From NCBI GenBank assembly GCA_029204225.1, contig CM055107.1, positions 16,671,309-16,735,308 of the forward strand: a stretch of 64,000 nucleotides of DNA, written 5' to 3'. The translations under genes and the position numbers were made by a program. A model generated the notes under the pieces. It saw nothing but the letters and a program-made list of their open reading frames with translations. It made no database searches and had not been told where the DNA came from. The DNA is from Diphasiastrum complanatum (lineage: Eukaryota > Streptophyta > Lycopodiopsida > Lycopodiales > Lycopodiaceae). Positions 33,601-47,964 of the stretch are shown here, in pieces; position 1 is the first letter of the stretch, and each line of letters begins with the position of its first letter.

Positions 33601-35842
33601 ATCCAAATCCAATTGCAAAACAGAGATGGTTCCATAAATGGATTATCAGTCTTGCCACTACTTTTCTCTTATAATCCTCAAATTCTCGAAATTCTAATTC
33701 ACACAGGGGAAAAGGAATCCAAATTTCCAAAGGCAGTCTTCTTAAATAATTCCCAATTTTATTCTCACTTGCAATTAGATATACTTCAGGAATTGAATGC
33801 AAATAGAATAAATGGATCACTAAGACCACCAATCATCTACATCTCCAACTTCCACTCTATTTTCTCCCCTTCCAAAAATGGTTCAGGTTAACAAAACCCC
33901 AGATTTGTACTAGGAAAAAATTTAATCTGGTATCAGTAACTTTAACACTAATCAACCTGACAGTTTTGATTGTTCATCATTAAGTGCCGCACTTAATTCC
34001 TGGTAAATCCCCTTGTGGATCAGCATAGAAACTGGTCCAACTAGATTTACTTGGTCCTTATTGATCCTTAAAACAAGAAATGCTCCTTAATTGACAGATT
34101 CACAAAATCTTCAACTAAAAGTGAAGGGTACAGTGACCTTAACAATTGACTGATATCAACTCATTAAGATCATTCACTTCATAAGTCATTTCTGTTTGAA
34201 TAACCAATGAATTTGAACAAATCGAAAACGTATTTTCAAATTCCATTCAATATGGACCTAAACTGTGAAAATCGATCAAGCATCGAATTGACAATTTCAC
34301 AATTACTATCACATATTGGGAGGATTATGAAACCTCCAGCATGCATCCTACATGGCATGTAGTGATTTCAATATAAAATCCATTTTTACGTAAATTGCCA
34401 AGAAACTGGGAAATTAGCTCTGGGATTTTCAAAATCAGTTCGAAATGGACCAATTGTGAAGATTGATTAAGAAGATCGATTTATCAAATTCACAGGCATT
34501 GTCACATATTGAAACTCGACATGCACTAACTTTTTTGCACAAAAACAAAAAAAAATCTCATAATTAGCCTAGCCACTAGGAAGTCTGCTTTTTTATCTAG
34601 AATTGTCGAAAATAGCTTCATGCAAGAAATCTTCAATCTACCAATTACGCATGTAGCATGCATCCAAGCATGAATACAAGTCTATCCATATATTTCCATC
34701 AACAAACAAGCACTACACTGAGTTACAAGCATGCATGCATTAGAACATTTCGAAAATTTTGCAAATTTTAGTTCAAAAATTGCCAAACTTTCGATAGCCA
34801 TAAATTTCTCTATAGGACACCAAATTAGTCGTTGTAAAGCACAGTACGGAGGGAGATGGGTCTACAAGGCACTTGTCACATCACCTTGCCACCTAGGCTT
34901 CACAAGTGCGAGCAGTAAATGCACAAAAAACAAGTAGGAGGGCTCACTTTTGGAGAGAGAAATCATCAAAAATTCAACTCGAGCCCAATAAGCCTTGGAT
35001 CAGAGGTAACAAGCACTCTACTAAGGTTCATTAGAGAGGAATAGAAGCTTATAATAGGTCCATCAAGCAATCATAAGCTCAGATCATGCAAAAAATGCAT
35101 TTTTGGCCTCCTTGAACAAGCAAAACTTCAACATGATGGTGTCTAATGCCTACCTATCCAAATTGGATGCATGATGGCTCAAAACAGACGCAATCCATCA
35201 CATCTTTAAGTGTAATAAGAAGCAACACCCCCAATTGAGAGGTAGGTGTTTTGAGCCCCCTAATTGTGTCTAATTCCTACCAAACTTCATGACAGCTCTG
35301 GGACAGCTTCATTACATCTCTGAAAATGTTATACCAAGTCTTGGCTGAGAATTTTGAGATTTACCCAAAATAGTCTAAAAAACATTAAAAACCTTGTTTT
35401 TTGACCAACTTTGACCAAAATTTGTGGGGAAAATCCACAAATAAGTGCAATCAGATCCAAATCCCTATAAATACATTGCATGCAAGCACTAAAAGTTTTG
35501 ATTCTAGTCAAACATGGTTTCCATAGCCCATTTATGGTCCAAAAACCCCAATTTTTGGTCCAAAATCACTATCTAATCAACCTTTTGACTATTCAAACAT
35601 CACACAATCACTAGATCCAATCATTGATGACTGTAAAACAGCAAGTACAATCTGGAAGACATACTACATTAGTACCTATGATCAATTTCAAGCACAAATT
35701 CTAGGTGAAAAATTCACTAAAATCATCAAAAATCCTTTGATTTCCACCAAACTATGGAAAAAATCCATAATTATGAACTTTAGGCTGACCACAAAAACTG
35801 CAAAAATACAAGAAGTAGCTCCACCTTCCGATTGATGTAAAT
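30657..35842. other. Decayed retroelement-like DNA without coding domains
   Basis: No conserved protein block in any frame over 5 kb. At 31765-31790, TTTTGGCACCGTTGCCAGGG on the plus strand is the motif commonly found just after the 5' LTR of large plant Gypsy elements, so an LTR may end just before it. CTTCGCC words recur at 32400-32640. The remainder resembles degenerate LTR or interior sequence. Confidence 0.4.
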
Positions 35843-35858
35843 CCATAGCTCTGATACC
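35843..35858 (-). promoter_or_regulatory. Primer-binding-site-like sequence
   Basis: The reverse complement reads AGTGGTATCAGAGCTATG, containing TGGTATCAGAGC. It would lie at the inner edge of a minus-strand 5' LTR occupying about 35860-36200, but the LTR ends and a partner LTR were not identified. Confidence 0.5.
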
Positions 35859-36234
35859 ACTATAATGATTGCCTTATGAAGATCTGACTAGATCCTATTG
35901 CAAAACAACCAAAAGGACATCTGTGGAGCAAAACCACCCATCCAGACCTAGATCTCTCCTAGAGTTTTCTCCTGGACCTAGCCCCCAAGCCATAGTGAAG
36001 AACACAAGAGAGAGGAGGAGAAACTGGCTCAAGAATTTCAATTTACAATAGGAGGATGGGCGAGTTTCCACTGGATTTATTCTCCTCAAGAGAGAAAGAA
36101 TATTCTCTTTAGGATTCCCATGCAACCTAAATTGAGCTATTGACCTCCTATTCCTGCATTAAAGCAGTCTTCACCATGCATGTGCTCCTATGTCCAATTA
36201 TAGGTCTGGGCCCTCATATGATTATTGACTACTT

Positions 36235-37400
36235 AACATGCCAAGCCCGGAATGACGAGGCATAACCAATAACCATATACACCTGGAGGGACCGGCTATC
36301 CACATCGGGAATTATTCTGATTCCCTTGTACAGGACATGGACATAACAATGGTGCTCGTGGTGTGTTGTCGTTGGGATCATATCCAGGCTCATAACAGAC
36401 GTGGCGGGTAGGTAGGATCTGACTTGGTTGTTTCGGACAGTCTTTGAAACCGTGTTTTGTAACACAGTTGGGGAAGTCGACATGGTATTTTGTTCTGATT
36501 GTACAATCAACCATAAAGTAGCCTATTTCACTGTAGATGAAGCATCTGTTGTTCATTGGCCCGTGTGTTATCGCATAGCCATCTTGTATGGCTAGGACGT
36601 CTGAATTCGCTTGATGGTTTTCATGATAAGGTAGGGAATGTCCAGATTGGGATGGTTGTCATATGCCTAAATAGGATCATAGGAAGGGCAATAATCAACA
36701 AGATGTATAGCCCAACAGTGTGGGCACCAAATATTTCATCGTCTATAAGGTACTTGTGGAGGGGGTAGTTGACCAGGCAGATTGCTTTGAATAGATTTCA
36801 GGGTATTTTGAAATTCATTGGTGAGTTTCTCCATTTGTAGTTGGTGTTGTTGGTCAAGCAACTCCATCTGTGATTTCCAAAGCTGTTCTTGGGTATCCTC
36901 GTTCAGCTTCGATTCCTGGATAGTAGCAAAATGTGCTTGTATATTCGTCATTGGATCTAAGCTTGCATCTTATCCATCTTGGAAGTCTAAGAACCAGGTG
37001 ATGAGCATCTGTTTGGTGGGCTATTCTTGTACTTGACTTTTTAAGCGTTTGAAATGCTCGATATAGTCTCATATGCGTTCGTCTTTTGCCATCTTGATAT
37101 TACTCAGTTTGACAAAAGGAGTCTCTATCAAACAAAAGGACTTGAAATGCTTGATAAAGGACTCTTTCAATGCAGACCAATCAGTCTTATCATCACGATC
37201 AAGGTTAAAAAAACCAGTCATGTGCTTTATTGATCATGGTCATAGAAAACAGTTGGACCATAGCATCGTTGGATGTTTCGCAATAAACGTCGCATGCATT
37301 CTCAAAGATTTGCAAGAATCTTTGAGGGTCTGAACTACCGTCAAACTTGGGTAGATCTAACTTCGATGCTCACTTTTCAAGATGAGATCCCTGAGTGGCA
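36235..37400 (-). pseudogene. Second Gypsy-type gag relic
   Basis: Conceptual minus-strand translation across frames shows LDLPKFDGSSDPQRFLQIFE, KAHDWFF and ALKESFIKHFKS in the right order for retrotransposon gag. A Gln-rich coiled segment and degenerate CCHC knuckles (CFIYSEIGYFMVDC) follow. A T-run near 37208 appears one base too long, giving a frameshift. It resembles the gag at 29.5-30.7 kb in layout but not closely in sequence. Confidence 0.7.
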
Positions 37401-37740
37401 AGGGCTCAATTTAGGTGTGTTCTGGCTTGTGAGGATTCAGCACCATAAAACTGGAACTTTTGCACGTGAAGATCTCGGCTCTATCAAGATCTCGGCTCCC
37501 GAATGGATTTGTGGAAGGCTCGTGGACATGTGATTTCATTCGAGAGAACCTATGATGTCGGATTTTGTCACGTAGGTGACACCATTTTGGGAGGATAATC
37601 TTCTGTGGTATGGGGTTCAATATGGTGTTCTATTGTGTAAGATCTTATTTTTGGTTTTTGTATGGGTTTTTTTGTTGTTTTTGGTCTTCTGGAAAAAAAA
37701 ATTTCTTTTTATTTATCAAGTTGGATGTTTGGTAGAAAAA
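37401..37740. other. Sequence between gag relic and minisatellite field
   Basis: No gene recognised; T-rich near 37640-37710. Confidence 0.3.
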
Positions 37741-38470
37741 AGCTTGGGTCGAAAAATGGATGGGGTCGAAAAAATGGAGTCAAGTTCGAAAAAATGGACT
37801 GGATCAAAAAAATAGACTAGATCAAAAAAATGGATGGATCAAAAAAGTGGTGGATTGAAAAATGGATGGATCAAAAAAGTGGATGGATCGAAATAATGGT
37901 GGTATCGAAAAATGGTGGGGTCAAAAAATGGATGGATCTAAAAAATGGACGGGCTGAACAATTGGTGTATCGAAAAATGGATGGATCGAAAAAGTGGATG
38001 GATCGAAAAAATGGTGGTATCGAAAAATGGATGGGTTGAAAAACTGATGGATCAAAAAAATGGATGGATCTAACAAATGGTGTATCAAAAAAATTAGGTG
38101 TCAAAAAATGGTGGTTCGAAAAATGATGGGTCGAAAAATTGTGTATCAAAAAATGGATGGGTCGAAAAAATGGTGTATCAAAAAAATTAGGTGTCGCAAA
38201 ATGGTGGATCGAAAAAATGATGGGTCAAAAAATTGTGTATCAAAAAATAAATGGGTCAAAAAAATGATGTATTTAATAATTGGGTGTCGAAAATTGGTGG
38301 ATCAAAAAAATGATGGGTTGAAAAATTGTGTACTGAAAAAATTAGGTGTTGAAAAATGGTGGATCGAGAAATTAATGGTTCGTAAAATTGTATATTGAAA
38401 AATGGATGAATCAAAAAAATAATGGGTCGAAAAATTGTGTATCGAAAATTGATCTAGATCGAAAAAATGG
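37741..38470. repeat. Degenerate minisatellite, GGATGGATCGAAAAAAT type
   Basis: Dozens of variable units of about 12-20 bp built on (G/T)GGAT(G/C)(G/A)ATC(G/A)AAAAAATGG fill roughly 730 bp. Frames across it give monotonous Asp/Gly/Ser/Lys/Trp peptides and are not genes. Confidence 0.85.
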
Positions 38471-39730
38471 ATTTGTGTCGAAAAAAATGGTCGGGATTTG
38501 AGCTTTGATTGAGAATCTGTCGGTCGATATTTTAATGGAGAACAGTCGGTCGAGATTCAAAGGAGTATTTTGAGTGGTTCGTTTGAGATTTTAAGGCAAA
38601 AGGTTTGGTCCGATCGAAATTCGAAGGAGGTTGGCTATCCGTTTGAGATAGAAGGTAGGCCTGTCGGTTGAGAAAGGAGGGCGTTCGGTCGAGATGGAAG
38701 GCTGTCTGTCGAGATTGGATTGGAGTGCGTTCAGTCGAGTTTGAAGGACATTTGATCGAGTTTGAAGGTTGTCGGTCAAGATTGGTGGCAGTTCGGTTGA
38801 GTTTGAAGGGCGTTCAGTCGAGTTTGAAGGTTGTTCGTCAAGATTGAAGGGCGTTCGGTTGAGATGGAGATGTGAGGCTAAGTCAGAGAGAGGAGGCAAC
38901 GGACTAGGTCGAGAAGGCAAGGAAGTTGACTCGGGAAAAAGGGAACTGCTTGAGGCTCTGTCGAAGTTCGGACAAAGTGGAAGGGCTCAGTTGAGATTTG
39001 AAGGATGAGGACTCGGACAAGATGGAAGAAAGAGAGTGCATTTGAGACTCGTTCGAGATGGTGGAGGCTCGAACGAAGCGGAAAGGCTTGGTTGAGATTT
39101 GAATGATGAGGACTCGGTCGAAAAAAAAATATTCTTTTACGAAGAGTCAGAGAAATTTTCAAGGGTCGAAAAATGTCAAAGGGCCAAAAACTATCAAAGG
39201 GTCGAAAAATGCTTAAAATCGAAAAAAAATTGTGTGGATCGAAAAACGGTCTGGATTGAAAAAATGGACTGGTGTAAAAAAAAATGGTCAAAATTCGGGA
39301 TCTGGTTCAAAATCTATCAGTCGAGATTTTAATGGAGAACAGTCGATTGAGATTCGAAGGAGGGTCGTCGGTCGAGATGAGAGTTGGCGGTCCGGTTGAG
39401 ATTTGAGTGGAGGTCCTTGGTTGAGATGGTAACGAGTAGGCTCAGTCGAGATGGCAACGAGTAGGCTCCATCGAGAATTTTCTTTCTGAACTCGGGCTAG
39501 ATGTTTAAGTTGGGGACCTGGTCGAGATACTAAGTGTCTTCCTCGGTCGAGATCTGAGCTCCTACTGGCTTGGTCGAGATTTGAATTCCTGCTGGCTTGG
39601 TCGAGATCTGAGCGCCTGCTGGCTCGGTCGAGATCTAAGCACCTACTGGCTTGATCGAGATTTAAGCGAGAGAATGAACTCCAGTGATAAGAAAACGCAA
39701 AAAAGCAGCATCGACGGGGATGCAGAGTAT
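38471..39730. repeat. Minisatellite field, CGGTCGAGATTTGAAGG type
   Basis: Units containing (C/T)GGT(C/T)GAGAT or GTCGAGTTTGAAGG recur for 1.2 kb. A higher-order copy is visible: 38456-38600 resembles 39230-39370, including TTTTAATGGAGAACAGTCG followed by (A/G)TTGAGATTC or TCGAGATTC. This suggests local segmental duplication of about 0.8 kb. Confidence 0.8.
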
Positions 39731-41570
<1,840 letters not shown>

Positions 41571-44500
41571 GAGGGTTAGGCTAAGCTAGAATTTTCAGGT
41601 GTTTTTTTTTATCTTAGCCTAAAAAATTAGGGTTTCAATTTTTGGTCATAATATCTCTCTGTATTTTTGCACTCCTCATTTTCCTAAACCTAATGGGCAA
41701 ACATAAGGTTAGGGCTGGTTTTTTTAATAAATTTGTTTTTAGGTTAAAAATCTAGCGAACCTTCAAAAACAAAAAACAAAATTCAAAATTATGGCTAGTC
41801 TGATCCATCTTCACTGATTTGATCATAACTTCCTCAATATTAATCCAAATCAGCAAACTCAATATCTCTAAAAATCTAACAAAAGCTCTATCAGCCTATA
41901 TGATCAGATCAATGATTGAATATAATTTGTTAGATTAAATTAACAATAGAACAGACATGCAAATTTTGAAGAAAGATAACTAGCAAAACTAGAGCTAAAA
42001 AAAAAGGATTTGTCATAATTTTTTGGATACTAATCCAAATGACCTGCCATGTGGATCAAATCAAAGTTAGACAATGCTCTAAATTCCTATGTGAACTTGA
42101 AATAAAAAGTCAAATCAAGCCTGAAAAATTGAAACAAAGTGAAGGGAAAAGTCTAATCGGCCATTTTGACAGCTTTTGGAAAAAGTGCAATAACTTTTCC
42201 GCCTCTTCCCCAAATGTCTTGCAAATTCGTGCAAATGAAAGGTAAAACAAAGATCTACAAGAAATGGAATCAAATTAGAGATAAAGAACGAAATGATTGT
42301 CAAAAATTGATCTAAACAGACTTGAAAAATTCAAAATTAGAAATTAGCAAAACAAAAGTTACAAATGCAATAAACTTATCAAATCTAATGAAATTCACAT
42401 AGAATCATCACGATCATACCAAATAATATCATGTGCCAAATCCCAAACAAGTAGGAATAAAAATGAGAGTAAAGCTAATAGCAAGAAGAGAACAAGACAA
42501 TCATGATAGCATGTCAACAGAAAGCTAGAAACAATGAGAAATCACATTAGTAGTGGAAAGAAGAGTACAAGCTATGAACATGAGCATTGATTCATGTGGA
42601 TAGGGCACATGAGACCTAGCAAAGGAGATCCCCATAGCTCACATTCACAAGGAGGAAGCAATAAGCTCTCACTTGAAAATGAGCCAAAAGATCCACAAAT
42701 TGATGTCTCTTGCCTAGTTATAGACAATTTTCTTACTTAACTAAACATAACTATGTTGAGGGATATTTAGCCCTTGTTAGCTGTTATTTAAATTACATTG
42801 GGCCCTTATTGGCCTATTATACTTATTAGTTACTTTGGAGGGCCTAAAGAGGGAACCGCCTTGTTCTTAAGGCTAATAGCTCCTTTTGGGCCTACAAAGC
42901 TTACATTGGATATCATCTTATATGTATAAACATGGATGTACTAAGAGTACGACACTTTGCTCCTATCCTTTAAAAAAACACAACTAAATCTATGGTGCAC
43001 AAAGAAGCACACTCCACTTACCACCAATTTGACTTTGACAACTGATTATAATTTAATCAACTTAGACTTTGGGCCTTTTTACATTATTTTATTTACATGG
43101 CCCAAGTCTATTTTATTCCATGATACAATATTTTACATGTGCTCATTGGGCTATGGACTTACGCACACAAGGATGCCACGACCCTTGCACCTAATTTTCT
43201 ATTTCTGACTTTATTTATTTATTTACATGTCGTCTCAAAGTGTTGTCTCAAAGTGCTACAAGAAGAAGAGATATAAGAAAAAGCAAGAAAGAGGCAAGTG
43301 AACTTCAACAATCAAGAGGGAGATGGCTTCAAAGAAGAGGAGTCACTCATGGCATGCATGTGTATACCATTAATTTCTATGGAAGAAGATCCTTGGTGGA
43401 TTGATAATGGGATCCCAAGAAGACCCATCAAGACTTGTTTTCATAAGTGAGAATATGCAAAGGGAAGGCATGATCTCATCCACCTCTAACACTTTCATAA
43501 CTTCTTTGATAGTTGAATCAAACTGCCTTGATGATGTGTCAAAATTTCAAAGTAGACTTGAGATAATTCGACATGACTATAATGCTTTGGTGAGATACAA
43601 AAATGTTATGATTTGTGATTCTCTATTTGATAGCATACTATTAGTTCATGTGTGGAATGCCTATCAACTTGCTTTCGGATTTCATGCAAGTAGGATTGGT
43701 TAAATCATCAATGTATTGACTTATGTTGTGTTTTCATGTTGTGAGACAATTTGTGAACACATTATGAGACTACGTGAATCATCCTCCAAGTACACTTATA
43801 TCCATAATGATGTATTTAGCCTCATTAGATTGAGATTAGCATGGCACACTCTCATAGTGAATGATACATGTTGATGAATGATTGTTGTCAATCTAGATTG
43901 TGTGAATCAATCTTGTGTAAACTATGTGCAATCACACCCACCTTATACTACATTGATTTGAGAGTCCTCACACGTGTGAAAAAGTACACAATTTTTAACT
44001 ATGTGCCAAATCACAATTCTTATTAATAAACATTCAAGTAATGGCATAAAAAGATATCACACAATGTGCTATCTTTTTATTGACTCATGGCAAAAAGAAA
44101 TTCACAAAACTCGCAAAATGCCAAGCCCCATTTTGCATAACCACTCATTAAAAAGAGGAAGTTTTTAGTTCTCTCCACAATCAACTTGACATACAATCAA
44201 CATATCATCTATAACAATGCTAATGCACACAATGTAAATAAAAATGATTAGGAATAGAGTGCATAAGCTCTAATAATATTTATAAAAAAAACACATGCAA
44301 GATTTCACTTCATGTTAAATTGTTCTAAGGCCAAGCTCTTTCATACAACAAGAAGCCTCCTGATGAGTGATAAAATATAACAAGACCAAATCAATGAGAA
44401 ATTTGTTGGTGCGCAATCACATTGGTGGTCCTCTTCTCCCACTTACCATCTCATTGGCAGGCCTCTTCTCCCACTTAAGATCATCACAGCTACAAAGAGA

Positions 44501-44580
44501 ATTACCATTTTTGGCAACACCAAGTGATATGACACCCATGTGTCCTCTATTAGTTGTAATAATGTTAAAATTGTGTTGTG
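41571..44580. other. Long intergenic stretch without assigned gene
   Basis: AT-rich. The 100-codon plus-strand frame at 43401-43703 has no family resemblance. Blocks rich in GGGCC(T/C) near 42760-42900 look like parts of an old LTR, but no paired copy or primer site was found. Confidence 0.3.

Positions 44581-44582
<2 letters not shown>

Positions 44583-44608
<26 letters not shown>
44583..44608. repeat. (CT)n microsatellite
   Basis: 13 CT units, uninterrupted. Confidence 0.95.
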
Positions 44609-44612
<4 letters not shown>

Positions 44613-44912
44613 TTACATTATTGCTATTTCCCTGTAAAACCTAAAAAACAAAACCCTAAAAAAACTCTTAAAGAAAAAAAAAATGCCTATCTTTCCTATG
44701 CACGCCTCTCCTTCTCTCTCTTGCCCTTTTATACCTTTTTCTTTTTTTAGAAACTTCTCTTTCTATGAATTTTTTAAAGTCACATGTTCTATCTCTAAAA
44801 ATTTCTAAAGTCACATGTCATTTTCAAGCATTTCAAATGCACTTCATATAAACTTAAAGGCAAACGTGGCCCAATCAAAAGGCAAGAAACTTGTTTTTTC
44901 CATCACTGCTAA

Positions 44913-44913
<1 letters not shown>

Positions 44914-44954
<41 letters not shown>
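44914..44954. repeat. (CT)n microsatellite
   Basis: About 20 CT units, uninterrupted. Confidence 0.95.
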
Positions 44955-44959
<5 letters not shown>

Positions 44960-45011
44960 CGTGAATTGATCTCCAATTGCATCTTTTTTTTAAAGGCTTG
45001 CAAAAGTGATA

Positions 45012-45165
45012 TATATGTACACAAGATTGATGCCCAAGAATTATCATTATGTATCACCATTCCCAAGGCTCTTCATGGGACTAAGACTCTTCACGGGAAT
45101 AATGTTCATGTACACAAAATAGATGCTCAAAGATTATGCATCACCTCTTCCAAGGCTCTTCTATA
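45012..45165. repeat. Imperfect tandem duplication
   Basis: ATGTACACAAGATTGATGCC...CCCAAGGCTCTTC is repeated as ATGTACACAAAATAGATGCT...TCCAAGGCTCTTC about 100 bp later. Confidence 0.6.
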
Positions 45166-45227
45166 AGCATATCTCATAGCTAGCATAGTGTCATCGATTT
45201 CAATCTTTTGTGAACCACCTAATACAT

Positions 45228-45232
<5 letters not shown>

Positions 45233-45266
<34 letters not shown>
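45233..45266. repeat. (GA)n microsatellite
   Basis: About 17 GA units followed by CTCTCCTCTCCTCTCCTC. Confidence 0.95.
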
Positions 45267-45269
<3 letters not shown>

Positions 45270-45711
45270 CTCCTCTCCTCTCCTCTTGCAAGTATGTCTA
45301 AATTTTCTTTGCTTATAAAATTGTTTGTGAACTATGATGGTGATGATAACATTGGTGATAGGCACATATACCCGCCCAATTAAAGAGGGGATGAGAGTGT
45401 CTTTCACAAGTTAACCTTACAAGTTAACAATTTTCGTAATTAGTCCACATTATTTTTCCGTTCGCATTTGGAAATTTTCGACTTTCGTAATTAGTCCACA
45501 TTACTTTTACATTCGTAGTTGGAAATTTTTGACAAAAAAATGCATGTGGATAGGCAATGAGAAGCTACCACAAATTTTATGAAAAAGACTACCACATCAC
45601 AAATTTTGTGTATTTTGAAAGCACCTCCATGAACATATATTCACCTCTGCGGAATTTGCCATTTCTCCCTCTGGAATGTGCATTCTCTCCAAAATATGAG
45701 TCTCCACCTCA

Positions 45712-45830
45712 CCTTGCATTACATCGTGAATGGCCCATGGGCCTCCACCTTCTCACCTTGCATTACATTGTGAATGGCCCATGGGCCTCCACCTTCTCAC
45801 CCTGCATTACATCGTGGACCCATGGGCCAT
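45712..45830. repeat. 44 bp tandem repeat, ~2.7 units
   Basis: The unit contains TTGCATTACATCGTGAATGG followed by CCCATGGGCCTCCACCTTCTCAC. The third unit is shortened. Frames across it are repeat artefacts. Confidence 0.8.
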
Positions 45831-47291
45831 GAGCCTCTTGACCCTTTCACCATACAAGACGGAGGAGCATACACCCCACCCCCACGCGAGGGTGCAGAGC
45901 CCATATCCCCTGGTGGGAGGGCCGTACGGCCATCCCAACCATCACCGGGGGATGGGTGCCGTATCACCCTCTCGTGGTGCGGTTTACGCTCCAGACTTAT
46001 TAATAAAGACACCACAAGTTGCATAATTGGGTGAAGTAGGGTGCTGCCATTGGAATTCTTAACTTTTAGCTTTTGTTGGGTAGCCTGACTTGGAACTTTC
46101 AATCTTTGTTGGGTAGCCTGACTTGAGAAACAAGCTCTGACAGTCTGACTCGCAACTCACTGCTTACTCCACGAGAGGACAAAGGCCATCTAGCTTTACT
46201 TGTATTCATACTGATTATGATGCTAAGGAATAGGCTATGATGGCTTAGGAATAGGCTAATAATATAGCTGAGCAACCACATTTAAGATCAACAACAACCT
46301 TGACTACGTTTTCATGCAGTACAAATTAACAGTCTCCTAACAAATTTTGGGTGATGAAATCTGAGCTGAAAACCAGACTGGGCTGGTGGTCAGATTGTAG
46401 CTGGAGGCCTAAAAATCATAGGTATTGCATTTGAAAACGCAATGCTGTCACATACAGGGTGGAGGATGGGGGATGGAATCATGGAAGTTTGAGGCCTCTA
46501 CGTACCCCTCTCTGACGACCACCAGCTCAGGCTGGGTTTTACCTCCATACGTTAGGGTTAGGGCATATGCCTCGTTATTGCTCAAGCTTTTTTCTTGCTA
46601 AAAGCCACACCATAATAATGGTTATGTTTTTAAAAGGAAATTGTTTTGTTATTCGACTTGATTGACTATAGCTTTACAGCTCTCGTATACTGTACTATTT
46701 TGACGTACATAATTTCAAGTTGTACACAGGTTGCAAATGCAATTTTCTCTGAAAATTGTAGTACAAAGTTCAAACTCCATTGTGCTGACAAAAATGGTAT
46801 ATAGTCATCCTTGCAGAAAATGTTCAACCATTACCTGTTGGAAGAAATTGGGACTTGGACAGAGTAGCGGCTCCAGTTAGCAATTTAAGATTCGATGCAT
46901 ACCAACAATAAAAAACCCTGATTCACAACAAGCACAGCGGATGCTGGCCTTGAATGGATTAAGATAATCAAAGAAAAGGAACCCTTGGAAAAGAAATATA
47001 TTATGATTGTTTTTTACCTAAAATCCTCAAGGTATATACAGAGCTAGCATTTGGGAAGTGGATCGCTAAGCAGTAAAAGCGATACTTCACATTGAGCTGT
47101 ACATCCGTCAGACCTTGACACTTTAAAAAATGCATCATTTCAAACTCAAATACATTGGGATTTATCAACCGGAAAAAGGATAAGAAAAACTCAACATAAA
47201 ACACAATGCCCTTGAAAGATCTGTCATCATCCTCAAATCTGGCAGGACACTACCAAAAATCGTTTGTCCATTCATAATTCACTTTTATCAC
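45831..47291. other. Intergenic sequence with a GC-rich hairpin block
   Basis: At about 45880-45985 there is a short GC-rich block with self-complementary pieces such as GGCCGTACGGCC, and CACGCGAGGGTG against CACCCTCTCGTG. A 35 bp direct repeat around TTTGTTGGGTAGCCTGACTT occurs twice at 46072-46125. No gene recognised up to 47291. Confidence 0.35.
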
Positions 47292-47894
47292 ATGATGGGT
47301 TTAACATCATCTAATGCAACAATTATTTGCCTGTTCTTACTCTGCGGCCTTCTTGAAGAATGCTTAAAAGCTTCAGCTCTTAAAACACAGCCAGTAACTT
47401 TTTATAGCAACCACCAGAAAACTGCAGATTTCTGTATATCAAAGATTTGTTGCAGACGTAAAGCAAGTTCCCGTCTGCTTCATTTCCAGAATTTTGACAA
47501 GATACTGAGAAAGATGGAAACAATAAATTCACATGCTACTGTTTCAGGAACGTATCGTCCATTAAGGAATGCGTTATGTTATGCCTACACTTCTCTGTTG
47601 GTCCACACTTGGCAGGAACAAAATAATAAGCTCGATATTCCTGCAGGGATAAGTAATGTTTTTTTCTCCGGTCGTCCAGATTCCAAGAACGTTTTTCCCC
47701 CTTCATCTTGTACTCATGCTGCTTCGATGTTAGCGTTTATGTTTGTCACCTTAATGCCTGGTTTCATGATCTGCTGTCTAAATTGTCCAAAGAAAGGACA
47801 ATATGCTTGCATACAAACCAATTCACGAACAGATTTGAGAAAGGTCTTCCATTCTTGGATATTCAAGAATCTTAAGACAGCACTGACAAGTTGA
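47292..47894 (+). CDS. Unrecognised 200-codon frame, possible secreted protein
   Basis: Begins with ATG-ATG and a hydrophobic stretch (IICLFLLCGLLEECLKASA) resembling a signal peptide. The product is Cys-rich with a second hydrophobic segment (MLAFMFVTLMPGFMICCLNC). I do not recognise a family. It is convergent with the LRR gene, whose stop is only 70 bp away, so it may simply be an open frame antisense to that gene's 3' untranslated region. Codon use does not clearly support translation. Confidence 0.25.
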   Translation: MMGLTSSNATIICLFLLCGLLEECLKASALKTQPVTFYSNHQKTADFCISKICCRRKASSRLLHFQNFDKILRKMETINSHATVSGTYRPLRNALCYAYTSLLVHTWQEQNNKLDIPAGISNVFFSGRPDSKNVFPPSSCTHAASMLAFMFVTLMPGFMICCLNCPKKGQYACIQTNSRTDLRKVFHSWIFKNLKTALTS

Positions 47895-47964
47895 CTTCGA
47901 GGGACCTTGTTAGTTTTTTGTCATAGATCTCGCTGAAACTTTCCTTACAGCCTTCACTGAAAAT

